A DNA stretch of 64,000 nucleotides. Source: Caldilineaceae bacterium bin34 (GTDB lineage: Bacteria > Chloroflexota > Anaerolineae > Caldilineales > Caldilineaceae). Below, in pieces: positions 18,495 to 28,634 of the stretch. The notes under the pieces are model-generated. The model worked only from the letters and a program-made list of their open reading frames with translations. It had not been told where the DNA came from and made no database searches. The translations under genes and the position numbers were made by a program. The DNA lies in assembly GCA_002238555.1 (NCBI GenBank), contig MPMO01000001.1:1-64000 (forward strand), in the 5' to 3' direction. Position 1 is the stretch's first letter; every line of letters starts with the position of its first letter.

Positions 18495-18516
18495 GCCAGC
18501 CCGGCTTCGGGCTGGC
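18495..18516 (-). terminator. Hairpin after the FtsX permease gene
   Basis: A perfect 9-bp stem GCCAGCCCG/CGGGCTGGC with a four-base loop sits 12 bases downstream of the permease stop on the minus strand. There is no U-tract, so it may be a weak or Rho-assisted terminator or an mRNA 3'-end stabiliser. Confidence 0.45.
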
Positions 18517-18528
18517 TGTGGTGCGTCG

Positions 18529-21500
18529 CTATTCGTAGCGCAGGGCCTCGGCCGGATAGATCCGGGTGGCCTGCCAAGCCGGAAAGGCTGTGACCACGAC
18601 GGAGAACAGGTAGGTCCCCCCGGCCAGCAACAGGATTGACTGCCAGGGAATCCCCAGTGTCTCTTCAGTCGCGAACGTGTAGAACGCGCCGATCAACTCG
18701 CTGCCGGTGACCATGCCGATGGCCGCGCCCACGAGAATCCCGGACAGGGCCACGAAACTGGACTCCAGGATGAACATCCAGGCGATAGCAGCCGTAGGCA
18801 TGCCGATCGCCCGCAGCATGCCCACCTGTTGCCGACGCTCCACCACGGTGCGGGCGCTGATGACCGCCAGGCCGGCCAATCCGGTGATAAGTCCCAGGGC
18901 CAGGAAACCCTGGAACAACTGCAGCATGCCGCGCAGGATGGCCTGGGTAACGATGAAGCGATCCGACATGAGCGAGGCGTTGAGGCCGCCGCTGAGAAGG
19001 GAACGTTCGGCGGCCTGGGCCACGGCCCGGGCCTCTTCTTCGGTGAGCCCCTCCCGAACCTTGATGTAATGGGCGTCGGGAGTCGGAGGACGGGCGGTCA
19101 AAGCCGAGAACAAGCTGCGGTTGACCAATATGTCGGAATCGGCCAGCATGGGTCCGTCCTCCAAGACACCGATCACGTGCAGTTCAACCGGTCCCAGTGC
19201 GTCTGCGTCGGTCAAGGACAACTTGACCGTCATGGACGGGAGCGTGTTCCCGTCCATGACATCGGCCAACAGTGTCGTGGCCGAGGCGAATTCCAAGTCG
19301 TCGCCTTGCCACAGTTCTTCCATCAGCCAGTGTTCCATGATCACGACATCAGTCCGCGAACCGAGGGCCGCCCACGCATCCGCATCGGTTGCATACTCGG
19401 GGGCACGCCATCGCAACGAATAGAGTTGAGCAGCCTGGGTTGTATAGGCCGCGTCCACACCAGCAACTGACGTGCCCCACTCGCCGTGACCGTGGGGGTC
19501 TGGCTGCAGGCGCTCGATCTCGGCGAAGTCGTCAACGATCGACGACATCAACGCCACATCGGACAGCGGAAAGTCCTCCCGTTCTTTTGCCTCCGTTTCC
19601 AGATCGTGGATGGGATCGAAGAAACTCAGCGGCCCTGTTGTAAGTTCAATGTCGAAGTTGGCATTGAGTTCGGCTTGGGGCGCCGCGGCCGTATTGGTTG
19701 CCTTGATGACGTAGGCCATGACGGTCACCGAAAGGATCACGGTGGCAAACAGGAACATGACGGTGCCCGTGCGAAATCGATTGCCCAAGGAATAGGCAAT
19801 AGCCAGGCGAACGGATGCCGCCACCTTGCGCAGGGGGGCCACGAGCCGGGTTGCCAGCATGGCCACGGGTGCCGCTCCGGCCTGAATGACGAAAATCGCG
19901 CCCAGCAGGGAAAACGGAGCGGACAGAATCTGATCCAACAGTACCCAGCCGGGATCGAGGTCGCCATTCATGGCTTCGTCAAACCTCAGCCAGGGATAGG
20001 CCCAGATGGCCAGCCAACCCACACCCAGCAATGCGACCGGAGCGGTTTGTCTCAATCGCCCGGGCACACCGGTCCATACCAGTGCAAAGTAGATCGTCAG
20101 GGCGAGACCACCCGTCAGCAATGTCGCGCCCCACCGAACTGGCGACATCCCGGTGCCCCCGATCCACCAACGGCTCAAGAGCAACGCCGCTCCCCCAACC
20201 AGCAACAGTACGGCCGCAGTCGTCAGGGCAACCCAACGGATCGTCTGACCTCTTCGCTGCAGGGTGCCTTCCGGGAGATTGCGAATGGCCGTCACGATGG
20301 AAACCCGACTGACGCGTATGGACGACACCAGGATTACCACCAGGGTCAACAAAAGGCCCAGACAAAAGGCCACCACCAGTGACGCAACAGAGACCGACCA
20401 CTCCAAATTGAACAGGAACTCCGGCCCCCTGAACTGTCTGCTGATGGTGGACAGTAGCCCGGTCAGGAAATCGATCATCCCCCAGGAGAGAAGCAGGCCC
20501 AGCCCCAAGCCCAAAACACAGGCAGCCAGGTCGTATACCAAGCCTTCGGTGACAAACATCTGCACCATGGAACTGCGGCGCATGCCCAGGGCCCTGACGA
20601 TGCCCAGTTCCGATCGGCGTTCGGCCGCCAGCATCACGTAAATCAGGAAGATCAGGACCAGGCCGGCCAGGATGGAGAAGGTGCCGGACGCCGTGAACAT
20701 GGACCCGAAGGCCACACCTGCGACACCGGCTCCCTGGACCGCCAGTTGCTTGCTCAAGGGAGTGAGAACCTGGAACCGCTCAAGTTCCGCAAACCCCTTG
20801 ACCAGAGCCGATCTGGAGGCGGGATCCAAGTCCAGGTCCAATATCCACTCGCGCACGGCAGCGCTGGCCAAGGCCGTCTTCAGTTCCGCATCCGTGACGG
20901 CGGGCACCGGGTCCGCATCGTCGCCCGAGCCCGATTCCGCAGAGTCCGCGGTCCAGGCCGCCAGCGTGCCCATGTGCTGTCGGAAGTCGGTCGACCCCGA
21001 AAAACTTTCGACGATGTCCACCAGGAAATCAGGTGCCCCGTCCATGTCTCCAACAAATGGATTGTCTGCGGAGATACTTGCCGATTGAATGGCGGCTTTC
21101 ACCCCCGGACGGGCGAGTACCTGCATTACGCCTGCAAACTGTTCGTCGTCAAGGGACAGTTCCCGCAGCCGCTGATTGACCGTGTCCGTCAAGGCCATGC
21201 CCTCTTCCGCGTCACCTGCGAACGACACGAGGACGGCATTGTTGCGTTCAGGCATGAACAACAACCGGCGCGCCTCTTCCAGATCCATCATGACAACGGG
21301 ACCAAGCAGGCCCAAGGGCCCCGATTCCTGCACGATGCCTCGGACACGGTAGGGCACCGGAATCGGCCCGACGAACACCTCCAGCAGATCGCCCGGCCGG
21401 GCATTCAGCTGCTGTGCTCCCAGCTGGTTCAGGTACACGTCGCCCTGCCGTACCTGCAATCCCACCTGGTTCAGCGACGTGTCCGTCCGTCCCAGCAGCG

Positions 21501-22557
21501 TATTCAGGTTCAGGAACTGAAACAGGTTCAGGTTCTCGGGAATTTCGATGCCCAGGGCCTCCAGGGTAGGTATATCCACGGCCGTGTCCGGATCGATTCC
21601 CAACGAGGACAAGTCACCGTCTGTGATCCCCAGGCCTTCCAAGCTGATTTCCGTGATCCCCTGTTCTTCCAGGAGCGATGTGTCCAGCCCCAGGTCCGCC
21701 AGGGTCCGGAGATCAATCCGGACATCCCGCAGGGAAATCGATTCGCCCTGCCATTCGGTCGCCAGAAACCAAAGGGCGGCAGCTCCCGCCAGTACGGGGG
21801 CCGCCGGACTGTCTGCAATATCACCCTCGACCACTTGCATCACGGAGGAGGCTGTTTCGGCAACGGTGCCGACCACGGGCGACATGATGTTGCCAATCCC
21901 GGGTTGCAGCACATCCATGCGAACCGGCGCACCCGATATGTCATGGAGGCCGAACTCGGATGTGTATTCGTCGTCCACGGCGAAGATGAACCCGATGGGC
22001 TCTCCTTGACCCGTAGTTGCATTGCGCACCACCGAAGGGAAAAAGATGGCCCCGGCCATCCCATCAATCAACGGTTCATCCTCGGATGCGGCACGCAGGT
22101 TGCCGTAGTCCGCAAGGGTTATGCCCGGCAGACCTTCCTCGACCAGCCGGACAATACTATCGGCATCGCCGTCAGCCAGACCCTCCAGCAACTCCACGAG
22201 GTTCGTGTCCTGCTCGGAGGAGTCTGCGGCGGCTTCAAAGTCATCGTCGACCGCAAGCTGCAACAAAGTTCCCAGGAATGCCGGCGAAATCACCTGATCG
22301 ACATGGCCATAGGCCTCAACGACCTGGTTGCGCAGGGAATGGTTCAGGGTGTCCCCAAGGCTCAGGGCGGCTGTGAAAATGGTGGTGCTGAGCGTCAGGC
22401 CGACCACGATCAGGGAGGACTGCAAGGGGCGCCGGGGAATGTTGCGCAGGCCCAGCCGGGCCAGGATCGGACTTCGCACCGACAACGCCACCATCAACAG
22501 TCCCACCAGCATCAGTGCTGCCGCCATCCACAGGGCGGCGGGTTGCATGAAGTTCAT
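18529..22557 (-). CDS. Giant FtsX-like ABC permease
   Basis: 1342 residues, far longer than a single FtsX permease, and best read as two permease modules fused. Membrane segments lie near residues 5-27 and 49-70. A 540-residue extracytoplasmic region follows. A first FtsX core is near 620-740 ([15 protein letters not shown]). A middle block has several helices, and a second FtsX core is at the C-terminus ([14 protein letters not shown], ending PAEALRYE). The two EAA-like LGM/IGM signatures fit a pseudo-dimeric transporter. Residues 260-355 carry repeated leucine-glycine-isoleucine turns (for example SLEGLGITD). It pairs with the ATPase encoded just upstream, sharing ATGA. LolCDE/MacB-type lipoprotein or peptide handling is likely. 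Confidence 0.85.
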   Translation of the reverse strand: MNFMQPAALWMAAALMLVGLLMVALSVRSPILARLGLRNIPRRPLQSSLIVVGLTLSTTIFTAALSLGDTLNHSLRNQVVEAYGHVDQVISPAFLGTLLQLAVDDDFEAAADSSEQDTNLVELLEGLADGDADSIVRLVEEGLPGITLADYGNLRAASEDEPLIDGMAGAIFFPSVVRNATTGQGEPIGFIFAVDDEYTSEFGLHDISGAPVRMDVLQPGIGNIMSPVVGTVAETASSVMQVVEGDIADSPAAPVLAGAAALWFLATEWQGESISLRDVRIDLRTLADLGLDTSLLEEQGITEISLEGLGITDGDLSSLGIDPDTAVDIPTLEALGIEIPENLNLFQFLNLNTLLGRTDTSLNQVGLQVRQGDVYLNQLGAQQLNARPGDLLEVFVGPIPVPYRVRGIVQESGPLGLLGPVVMMDLEEARRLLFMPERNNAVLVSFAGDAEEGMALTDTVNQRLRELSLDDEQFAGVMQVLARPGVKAAIQSASISADNPFVGDMDGAPDFLVDIVESFSGSTDFRQHMGTLAAWTADSAESGSGDDADPVPAVTDAELKTALASAAVREWILDLDLDPASRSALVKGFAELERFQVLTPLSKQLAVQGAGVAGVAFGSMFTASGTFSILAGLVLIFLIYVMLAAERRSELGIVRALGMRRSSMVQMFVTEGLVYDLAACVLGLGLGLLLSWGMIDFLTGLLSTISRQFRGPEFLFNLEWSVSVASLVVAFCLGLLLTLVVILVSSIRVSRVSIVTAIRNLPEGTLQRRGQTIRWVALTTAAVLLLVGGAALLLSRWWIGGTGMSPVRWGATLLTGGLALTIYFALVWTGVPGRLRQTAPVALLGVGWLAIWAYPWLRFDEAMNGDLDPGWVLLDQILSAPFSLLGAIFVIQAGAAPVAMLATRLVAPLRKVAASVRLAIAYSLGNRFRTGTVMFLFATVILSVTVMAYVIKATNTAAAPQAELNANFDIELTTGPLSFFDPIHDLETEAKEREDFPLSDVALMSSIVDDFAEIERLQPDPHGHGEWGTSVAGVDAAYTTQAAQLYSLRWRAPEYATDADAWAALGSRTDVVIMEHWLMEELWQGDDLEFASATTLLADVMDGNTLPSMTVKLSLTDADALGPVELHVIGVLEDGPMLADSDILVNRSLFSALTARPPTPDAHYIKVREGLTEEEARAVAQAAERSLLSGGLNASLMSDRFIVTQAILRGMLQLFQGFLALGLITGLAGLAVISARTVVERRQQVGMLRAIGMPTAAIAWMFILESSFVALSGILVGAAIGMVTGSELIGAFYTFATEETLGIPWQSILLLAGGTYLFSVVVTAFPAWQATRIYPAEALRYE

Positions 22558-23405
22558 GTTGTGTCCGGCCCGGTACCGGGTGTTGCACTGTCCTGCAAGC
22601 CACAGTCGGCCGATGGGCCATCCCTAACACTGGACATACCCGCGATGCCCGCGGCCTCCTCGGTCTCACTGTCGGGTTCCGTGCCTTGATCATCGGCATC
22701 TTCCGCGGCGGTGGTCGAGCCGTTCCGGTCGTGCACCATCCGGCCGTTTGCCATGCGCACCACCCGATCGCAGAAATCCCCGACCTTGGGATCGTGCGTC
22801 ACAATCACGAATGTCTGGGCGTGTTCCACATTCAAGCGGCGCATCAGGTTCAGTACCTCCAGCGATGTGTCGTCGTCCAGATTGCCGGTGGGTTCGTCCG
22901 CCCAGACGATGGCAGGCCGATTCGCCAGCGCCCGGGCAATGGCTACCCGCTGTCTTTGGCCACCGGACAGTTGTGCCGGGCGGTGGTGCTTCCAGTCCAA
23001 CAGGCCAACCGCGTCCAGCATGTCCAGTGCCTTGTGGCGAGCCTCCCGGCCGTGGACACCGTTCACCAACAGCGCCAGTTCCACGTTCTCGGCTGCGCTG
23101 ATGACCGGCAACAGGTTGTACGACTGAAAGATGAAACCCATGTGTTCGGCCCGGTACCGGGTCAAACGCCGGTCGCCGAGCTTCTCGAGCGACTGTCCCT
23201 CGATCACCACCGACCCGCGGTCGAAGGTGTCCAGTCCCGAAAGGCAGTTGAGCAGCGTTGTCTTCCCACAACCCGAAGGTCCCATCACGGCCACCATTTC
23301 GCTGGCCTGAACCGAGAAATCCACCCCCCGCAGGGCTTCAACCTTGGAATCACCAATGAAATAGACCTTGCGGACATCGGTTGCGTTGATGATGGGTGGG
23401 TTCAC
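22554..23405 (-). CDS. ABC transporter ATP-binding protein (LolD/MacB type)
   Basis: 283 residues from GTG 23405. Walker A GPSGCGKTT is near residue 42, the signature LSGGQRQRVAIARAL near 144-158, Walker B IVWADEPT near 168 and the H-loop histidine in VTHD. This is the class of ATPase that energises FtsX-type permeases. The last 50 residues are an acidic, low-complexity tail not present in LolD. Its stop overlaps the start of the permease gene (22554-22557), so both are made together. Confidence 0.9.
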   Translation of the reverse strand: MNPPIINATDVRKVYFIGDSKVEALRGVDFSVQASEMVAVMGPSGCGKTTLLNCLSGLDTFDRGSVVIEGQSLEKLGDRRLTRYRAEHMGFIFQSYNLLPVISAAENVELALLVNGVHGREARHKALDMLDAVGLLDWKHHRPAQLSGGQRQRVAIARALANRPAIVWADEPTGNLDDDTSLEVLNLMRRLNVEHAQTFVIVTHDPKVGDFCDRVVRMANGRMVHDRNGSTTAAEDADDQGTEPDSETEEAAGIAGMSSVRDGPSADCGLQDSATPGTGPDTT

Positions 23406-23686
23406 GAATTGGCACTCCGGAAGTTGTCAGTCGGTACTCGATGCGGTGCCAAGGGCACAGGCCCGTGTGCACCTGCACATGGCAGCTCGAAGGCGGCGCG
23501 CCTTCCCTGCCGGGCAACGCCTTTTTGCGAAACCGCAGGCACCATTGTGGCCCAATCCCTGGCCCGCGCATGTAGGTGCGGACAACCCGGACACATGCAG
23601 GTTGCTCCGGAACCGCGGGATTCCGACCCAAACGAATGCAGGTAAGATCTCCGCACACCACTACTCGCATGGAGGATAGACAGACC

Positions 23687-25297
23687 ATGGCATCGGTCAG
23701 GCGCAACGAAACCATAGAACTAACGTTTGAAGCGGAGGTTCAGGTTGCGAACCCCATGCGTGAAATCGAATTCAACGTCGCATTCCGCGAAGCAGGCGGC
23801 ACCGAGGTCGCCCTGCCCGGTTTTTGGGACGGCGGGAACACTTGGAAAGCCAGGTTTGCCTGGCCCCGGGACAGTGAGTGGCAGTGGACCGCGACCAGCA
23901 GCCCGGAAGATGCCGGCCTGCACGGCCGGACCGGTGCATTTTCGGTTGAGGGGACCGACACCTCCACCGGCTTGTCGATCAGGGGACCCATTTGCATTGC
24001 CGACGACGGCAGGCACTTCGCCCAGGCCTCGGGCACCCCGTTCAACTGGCTGGGCGATACATGGTGGATGGGCCTGTCGCGGCGGCTGCCGCTCGAAGGT
24101 CTTGAATTCCTGATTGAGGACCGCGTCGCGAAAGGGTTCACGGTAATCCAAATCATCGCCGGCCTTTATCCCGACATGCACTGGTATGACGAGCGCGGGA
24201 TGGGCGACGGCGGCTATCCGTGGGACCGGGATTTCAATTCGATCAACCCCGCGTACTTCCGTGAAATGGACCGGCGCATCGGCATGCTGGTCAACGCAGG
24301 GCTCTCTCCTTGCATTGTTGGCTTCTGGGGCTATTTCATGGACTTCGCCGGCCCCGATGTGTTGCGCCATCACTGGCGCAATCTCGTTGCACGCTATGCC
24401 AGTCTGTCCGTCACGTGGTGTGTTGCCGGTGAAGGCCTCATGCCGTTCTATGTGGACGCCCATCGGATCGAGGACATGGATAACTGGCGCAGGCAGCGAA
24501 GCGCCGGCTGGTCTGCCATGGCGACCTGGATTCGCTCCCAGGACGGATTCCAGCGGCCCATCACGATTCATCCCACCGACTTTGGCCGGCAACAGGTGGA
24601 CGATCCCTCCACCATCAACTTCGAAATGCTCCAAACCGGCCATCAGGGGTTCCCGGCCCTCTCGAACACCATCAACATGCTCGAGTCTTCACTGGCCAAA
24701 CAACCCGAGATGCCCATTATCATCAGTGAGGTGAACTACGAGGGCATTCTGGAGTCGAGCGGTCCCGACGTCCAACGATTCCTGTACTGGTCGAGTGCCT
24801 TGTCCGGCAGCGCCGGGTTTACGTATGGCGCCAACGGGTTGTGGCAGGTCAACAGCGATGAAATGCCGTATGGCGCCTCGCCGCACGGCATGGCTTGGGG
24901 TGGTCCGTCGTGGCGCGACGCCAGCCAGTTGGGCGGTTCCGGCCAGATTGGCTTGGCCAAGCAGTTCCTCGACACGCTGGATTGGCCGTCGCTAACCCCG
25001 TCGCCCCATCTTGTGAGCGACCATGCATCCGAAGAAGACCGCATTCTGCCGTACGCCGCGGCGGCGTCCGACGGGACGCGGATTGTATTCGTCCCCGCCC
25101 CCGCCATCTTCCTGTTGCGCCGCGGCGGCTTGCAACTGCTCGAACTTGAACCTGGGTCAAGGCGCGAGGGTTTCTACCTCAACCCCAAATCCGGCGAGGA
25201 ACTGGAGGCCGTGGACATCGTGGCCGCGCCGGACGGGACAAGCTACATGCCAACGCCGCCCATCATCCAGGACTGGGTGTTCGTCCTGCGGCCGTGA
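23687..25297 (+). CDS. GH140-like (apiosidase-type) glycoside hydrolase
   Basis: 536 residues. The N-terminal 90 residues look like a DUF5060-type beta domain (GFWDGGNTWKARFAW). A TIM barrel like DUF4038/GH140 follows, with FNWLGDTWWMGL near residue 118. A candidate acid/base is the glutamate of CVAGEGLM (near 248), and a candidate nucleophile is ISEVNYEG (near 347). The C-terminal 90 residues are a small beta domain (GFYLNPKSGEE). GH140 enzymes release apiose from pectin side chains, but relatives act on other plant sugars. There is no signal peptide, so it may act in the cytosol. GGAGG lies 11 bases before ATG 23687; ATG 23669 is an alternative. Confidence 0.75.
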   Translation: MASVRRNETIELTFEAEVQVANPMREIEFNVAFREAGGTEVALPGFWDGGNTWKARFAWPRDSEWQWTATSSPEDAGLHGRTGAFSVEGTDTSTGLSIRGPICIADDGRHFAQASGTPFNWLGDTWWMGLSRRLPLEGLEFLIEDRVAKGFTVIQIIAGLYPDMHWYDERGMGDGGYPWDRDFNSINPAYFREMDRRIGMLVNAGLSPCIVGFWGYFMDFAGPDVLRHHWRNLVARYASLSVTWCVAGEGLMPFYVDAHRIEDMDNWRRQRSAGWSAMATWIRSQDGFQRPITIHPTDFGRQQVDDPSTINFEMLQTGHQGFPALSNTINMLESSLAKQPEMPIIISEVNYEGILESSGPDVQRFLYWSSALSGSAGFTYGANGLWQVNSDEMPYGASPHGMAWGGPSWRDASQLGGSGQIGLAKQFLDTLDWPSLTPSPHLVSDHASEEDRILPYAAAASDGTRIVFVPAPAIFLLRRGGLQLLELEPGSRREGFYLNPKSGEELEAVDIVAAPDGTSYMPTPPIIQDWVFVLRP

Positions 25298-25335
25298 ATC
25301 TGCCGCCCGGTTGATCCCGTCACGATGCAATTCAC

Positions 25336-26964
25336 ATGGAACAAGCAGTGCCTGCCGACGGCATCCTGACCAATGCCCGAATCCTCACGAACTGGCCGGC
25401 CATGCCGTGGGCGACCGAAATGGTTTGGCACGGAGGCCGCATCACACACGTGGGTGGTTCCGGAAGTTCCAACAAGGCCGCAGGACCCGGCACGCTAACC
25501 GTTGATTTGGGGGGACGGCTTGTTTTGCCCGGCCTATGCGACTCCCACATGCACTTCACAAACTGGTCGCTGTCCTTGCAGGAGGCGGACCTGTTTGAGG
25601 TGCCCTCCTTGGCGGCCATGCTTGACCGGTTGAGGAGTGCTGCTGCCAGCCTGAATGAAGGCAGTTGGCTGTTGGGCCGGGGCTGGAACCAGGCCATCTG
25701 GCCCGAAGGCCGGTTTCCAACCCGGCACGACCTTGATTCCGCCTGTGGTCATCGGCCGGCTCTGCTGTATGCCAAGAGCGGACACGCCGCCGTCGCCAGC
25801 AGCTTGGCCCTGAGGCAAGCCGGCCTACACGCAGGCACAGTTGCTCCCGATGGGGGATTCGTCGAGCTGGACGACGACAACGAGCCTACCGGCCTGCTGC
25901 TGGAAGGCCCGGCCATCGGATTGGTCGAACAGGTTTGTCCGGCCCCTTCGGCATCGGCCATGGAAGCGGCCTGCCTGCAAGGACAAGCACGGCTTCATGC
26001 ATGGGGAGTTACGTCGGTTCACGATTTTGACGGCAGGCAGGGATTTGAGGCATTCCAACGGTTGGACAGGTCGGGACAGTTGCGACTGCGCGCCGTAAAC
26101 CACGTGTCCCAGGACCAGTTTCCCCATGCCCTCGATTTTGGATTGACAGGACCAATGCGCGGCCCTTGGCTCACCGTTGGGGGCCTGAAGCTGTTCGCCG
26201 ACGGTGCCCTGGGCCCCCGGACCGCGGCCATGGCCGAGCCATACGCCGGCGAACCGGACAACTACGGCATGACGGTTGTGGACAAGGAAGAAATGCTCGA
26301 ACTTGTGGCATTGGCCAGCAGCCGCGGGCTTGCCAGCTGCGTCCACGCCATTGGCGACAGGGCCAATCGGGATGTCCTGGACGTATTTCAGGAAGTGCGC
26401 CGGCAGGAGCGCGAGGCGGGCGTGACACCCGACGAACGCCGACATCGGGTGGAGCACGCCCAGGTCCTATTGGAACAGGACGTTTCCCGCTTCGCCCACT
26501 TGGACATCAACGTTGCCGTGCAACCCATTCATGCCACACAGGACATGGCGATGGTGGACCAATACTGGGGCGAGCGGGGCAGGTACGCCTATGCCTTCAA
26601 GTCGCTGCTGTCGCACGGAACCCGCATGGCGTTCGGCTCGGATGCACCGGTGGAGACTCCCAACCCCTGGGTCGGTCTGCATGCCGCAGTCACGCGTCGG
26701 CGTTCCGACGGCACCCCCGGACCCGATGGCTGGTACCCCGCTCAAAAGGTGGATCGGATGTCGGCGTTGCGGGCCTACACCTCGGAAGCAGCCTACCTGG
26801 AAGGACTTGAACGGGACATCGGAACCCTGGCACCCGGCATGCGAGCCGATCTGACGGTCCCGGATCGGGACGTGCTGGCATGTCCCCCGGACGATCTGCT
26901 GGATACGAAGTCGCTCCTGACCATGGCAGGAGGCGAGATTGTGCACCGCGACATGGGCGATTGA
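25336..26964 (+). CDS. Amidohydrolase family protein, YtcJ-like
   Basis: 542 residues. The metal motif HMHF appears near residue 73 after the LPGLCDSH block. Later come the lysine-bearing GGLKLFADGALGP (about 285), CVHAIGDRAN (about 337), HRVEHAQV (about 374) and FGSDAPVETPNPW (about 434), all typical of YtcJ-type amidohydrolases. These enzymes hydrolyse amide or imide bonds; the natural substrate here is unknown. It begins 38 bases after the glycosidase gene and runs in the same direction, so the pair may be one unit. Confidence 0.82.
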   Translation: MEQAVPADGILTNARILTNWPAMPWATEMVWHGGRITHVGGSGSSNKAAGPGTLTVDLGGRLVLPGLCDSHMHFTNWSLSLQEADLFEVPSLAAMLDRLRSAAASLNEGSWLLGRGWNQAIWPEGRFPTRHDLDSACGHRPALLYAKSGHAAVASSLALRQAGLHAGTVAPDGGFVELDDDNEPTGLLLEGPAIGLVEQVCPAPSASAMEAACLQGQARLHAWGVTSVHDFDGRQGFEAFQRLDRSGQLRLRAVNHVSQDQFPHALDFGLTGPMRGPWLTVGGLKLFADGALGPRTAAMAEPYAGEPDNYGMTVVDKEEMLELVALASSRGLASCVHAIGDRANRDVLDVFQEVRRQEREAGVTPDERRHRVEHAQVLLEQDVSRFAHLDINVAVQPIHATQDMAMVDQYWGERGRYAYAFKSLLSHGTRMAFGSDAPVETPNPWVGLHAAVTRRRSDGTPGPDGWYPAQKVDRMSALRAYTSEAAYLEGLERDIGTLAPGMRADLTVPDRDVLACPPDDLLDTKSLLTMAGGEIVHRDMGD

Positions 26965-27237
26965 CCCGTCCTGCCGGGTGTACGCCTGGGCAATCGCAAG
27001 ATTTGCGAGGCCCAGCACTGTCTCCATGCAGACGAGATGGCATCCGGCCTTGCGGTGCCGGATGGCCGGAGTTTCGCGTGGGGCCTTCATGATTGCTTTG
27101 ATGCCACTCCTTGTGCATTTGCGCAAGTCATGCTGTATAGGCAAGTCTTCCTGGCGGCACCGGTGCAATGAAGAGTTGTTACCAAGCTGGACTTTGTACA
27201 AAGTCCAGCTTGGTCTTCACGTATTCCTATGGCCACC
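26965..27237. other. Convergent spacer with perfect palindrome
   Basis: The spacer lies between the amidohydrolase gene and the convergent GH43-like gene. Apart from the palindrome at 27181-27214 I see no gene. Confidence 0.5.
27181..27214. repeat. Perfect 34-bp palindrome
   Basis: The half-site ACCAAGCTGGACTTTGT is followed at once by its exact reverse complement, with no loop. It lies 24 bases beyond the stop of the minus-strand GH43-like gene and 217 bases beyond the amidohydrolase stop. It could act as a bidirectional terminator hairpin or a protein-binding site. There is no U-tract on either side. Confidence 0.75.
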
Positions 27238-28155
27238 CTACTTCGTTGCCGACAGACGGGCACCGGCAATGCCCATTTCCCCTGCCACTGAATAGAACAG
27301 ATACGTCCGGTCGCCTCCGGTGAAGATGCACGGATCCCTCAGTTGCCGCGCCGGGCCGTGGATGGCTCCCCGGGCCGAAGGTTCCAGATCCTGGTCCACT
27401 CCTTCATACGGAGCCTTGGGCGCGATCACCTCGAATTCCGGACCGGCCTGCCACTCCGTCCACGCGCCCTCCGTGATCAGCAGGGCGGCCTGGATGCGCT
27501 CGGGACAGTCCCCGGCTTTGCTGAAAAACACAATGGGGCCGTCTTGGCCGACCAGCACCGCGAAGTGACGATGCGCCTCGCTGAACAGGTGTGGTCCTTC
27601 CTCGAAGTCATCCCAGGCGTTGCCGACTTGCCGATACAGAATGCCGGGCATGGCGATGGCATACCGCTGGCCCCTCCAGTTGAAGACGCGGTAGTAGCTT
27701 GGTCCCAGGATGCGGTTCCCGGACACAAAGTCGATGCCGTTGGCCGACACCGCCAGCAGTGAACGCTGACCGCCCAGATAAGGGAACTTCAGGTACAGGG
27801 GATCAGCGGCGAACTGGTCCGGCTTCAGCACCGGCCCGTGGAAGTACATCAGGATTTGCCGCCCCGCAGCATCCACATGAACGTCCGGAGAGGCGATGTG
27901 GTGATGGCAGGGGGTCTGCGCAAGCCGCAGCGTTCCCGGCGCGTAAACCTGCCAGGGACCGTCCAGGCAGTCGGCGTAGGCCAGGCGGATGTGCCTGCCC
28001 TGATGGTGGGCGAAGTACATGTAGTACCGGCCCAGACGGTCGGGGAGCCATGCCGGCGCTTCGATCACCGAGGCGCCGTTGACATTGCCTTCAAGCACCG
28101 GGGTGTGGTCGGCGTGGACCAATGGGTTGGCGGAAAACCTTTCAACCTTGAACAT
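27238..28155 (-). CDS. GH43-like beta-propeller glycosidase-type protein
   Basis: 305 residues from ATG 28155 (MFKVERFS). Repeated beta-propeller blade starts are seen: APAWLPDRLGRYYMYFAHH, SPDVHVDAAGRQILMYFHG, FVLGPSYYRVF-like and LRDPCIFTGGDRTYLFYS near the C-terminus. The layout (an acidic residue early in each blade) resembles GH43 and related arabinanase/xylosidase proteins. Residues that would identify the catalytic triad cannot be confirmed by eye. There is no signal peptide. It converges with the GH140-like/amidohydrolase pair. Confidence 0.6.
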   Translation of the reverse strand: MFKVERFSANPLVHADHTPVLEGNVNGASVIEAPAWLPDRLGRYYMYFAHHQGRHIRLAYADCLDGPWQVYAPGTLRLAQTPCHHHIASPDVHVDAAGRQILMYFHGPVLKPDQFAADPLYLKFPYLGGQRSLLAVSANGIDFVSGNRILGPSYYRVFNWRGQRYAIAMPGILYRQVGNAWDDFEEGPHLFSEAHRHFAVLVGQDGPIVFFSKAGDCPERIQAALLITEGAWTEWQAGPEFEVIAPKAPYEGVDQDLEPSARGAIHGPARQLRDPCIFTGGDRTYLFYSVAGEMGIAGARLSATK

Positions 28156-28634
28156 CCAATCCTTGCCGGTTTGCTGGAAGACTTGCGCACAACGCGGCGG
28201 GCGGGCCGCAGCCGCCGTGCCAACAACGAAGGGCAGCCATCCTACCCCAACAGTCCGCTTCCACTTCACCGTCCTTGCAGACACCCCCAGGGCAATTGCA
28301 TCTAAATTGGGTGGGTTGGCCTGGAGCTGCAGTGGCCGGTTCCGGATTCAGCCTGCGGAGTGCTCCTCATGGACGGTCCCCTCGTCCCCGGTCGAGACTC
28401 TGGCCCTCGTGCAGGCCACCCTCTGGACCGGCGACCTCTTCTTTTTGCCACGGTCCCAGCCCCCCGACAGAACACGATGCCGCAGATGCCAAAGACGTAC
28501 CTTTTTGATTTGTGGCATGTCGATCGAAGCGTTGTGCGCGCTGGCCGGTAATGGCAACACCGGGCCCGCTGGTGTGGCACCGCTTCCAGTCCGACCAAGC
28601 CACATGGGTCCTGGGAACCGGAGTGATGACTGCC
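28156..28634. other. Gene-free stretch holding an ISAs1-type end
   Basis: The only structure I support is the insertion-sequence end at 28288-28310 and a short similarity downstream of it (GTTCCGGATTCAGCC) to the remnant at 57480-57500. No intact gene is present. Confidence 0.5.
28288..28310 (+). repeat. ISAs1-type terminal sequence
   Basis: The stretch begins CAGGGCAATTGCATCTAAA. It matches, with one or two differences, the end at 29518-29540 and the reverse complement of 32084-32101. The same core recurs at 57432-57444. It marks one end of an ISAs1-family insertion sequence whose transposase is gone here. Confidence 0.7.

Noticed and set aside
20746..22689. 647-codon open frame on the plus strand opposite the FtsX gene
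   Set aside because: It is an antisense shadow: the minus strand has clear permease motifs and the plus frame is rich in arginine and glutamine with no motif.
28079..28634. N-terminal extension of the NYN gene
   Set aside because: It crosses the GH43-like gene and the ISAs1 end, has no NYN similarity and no ribosome-binding site.
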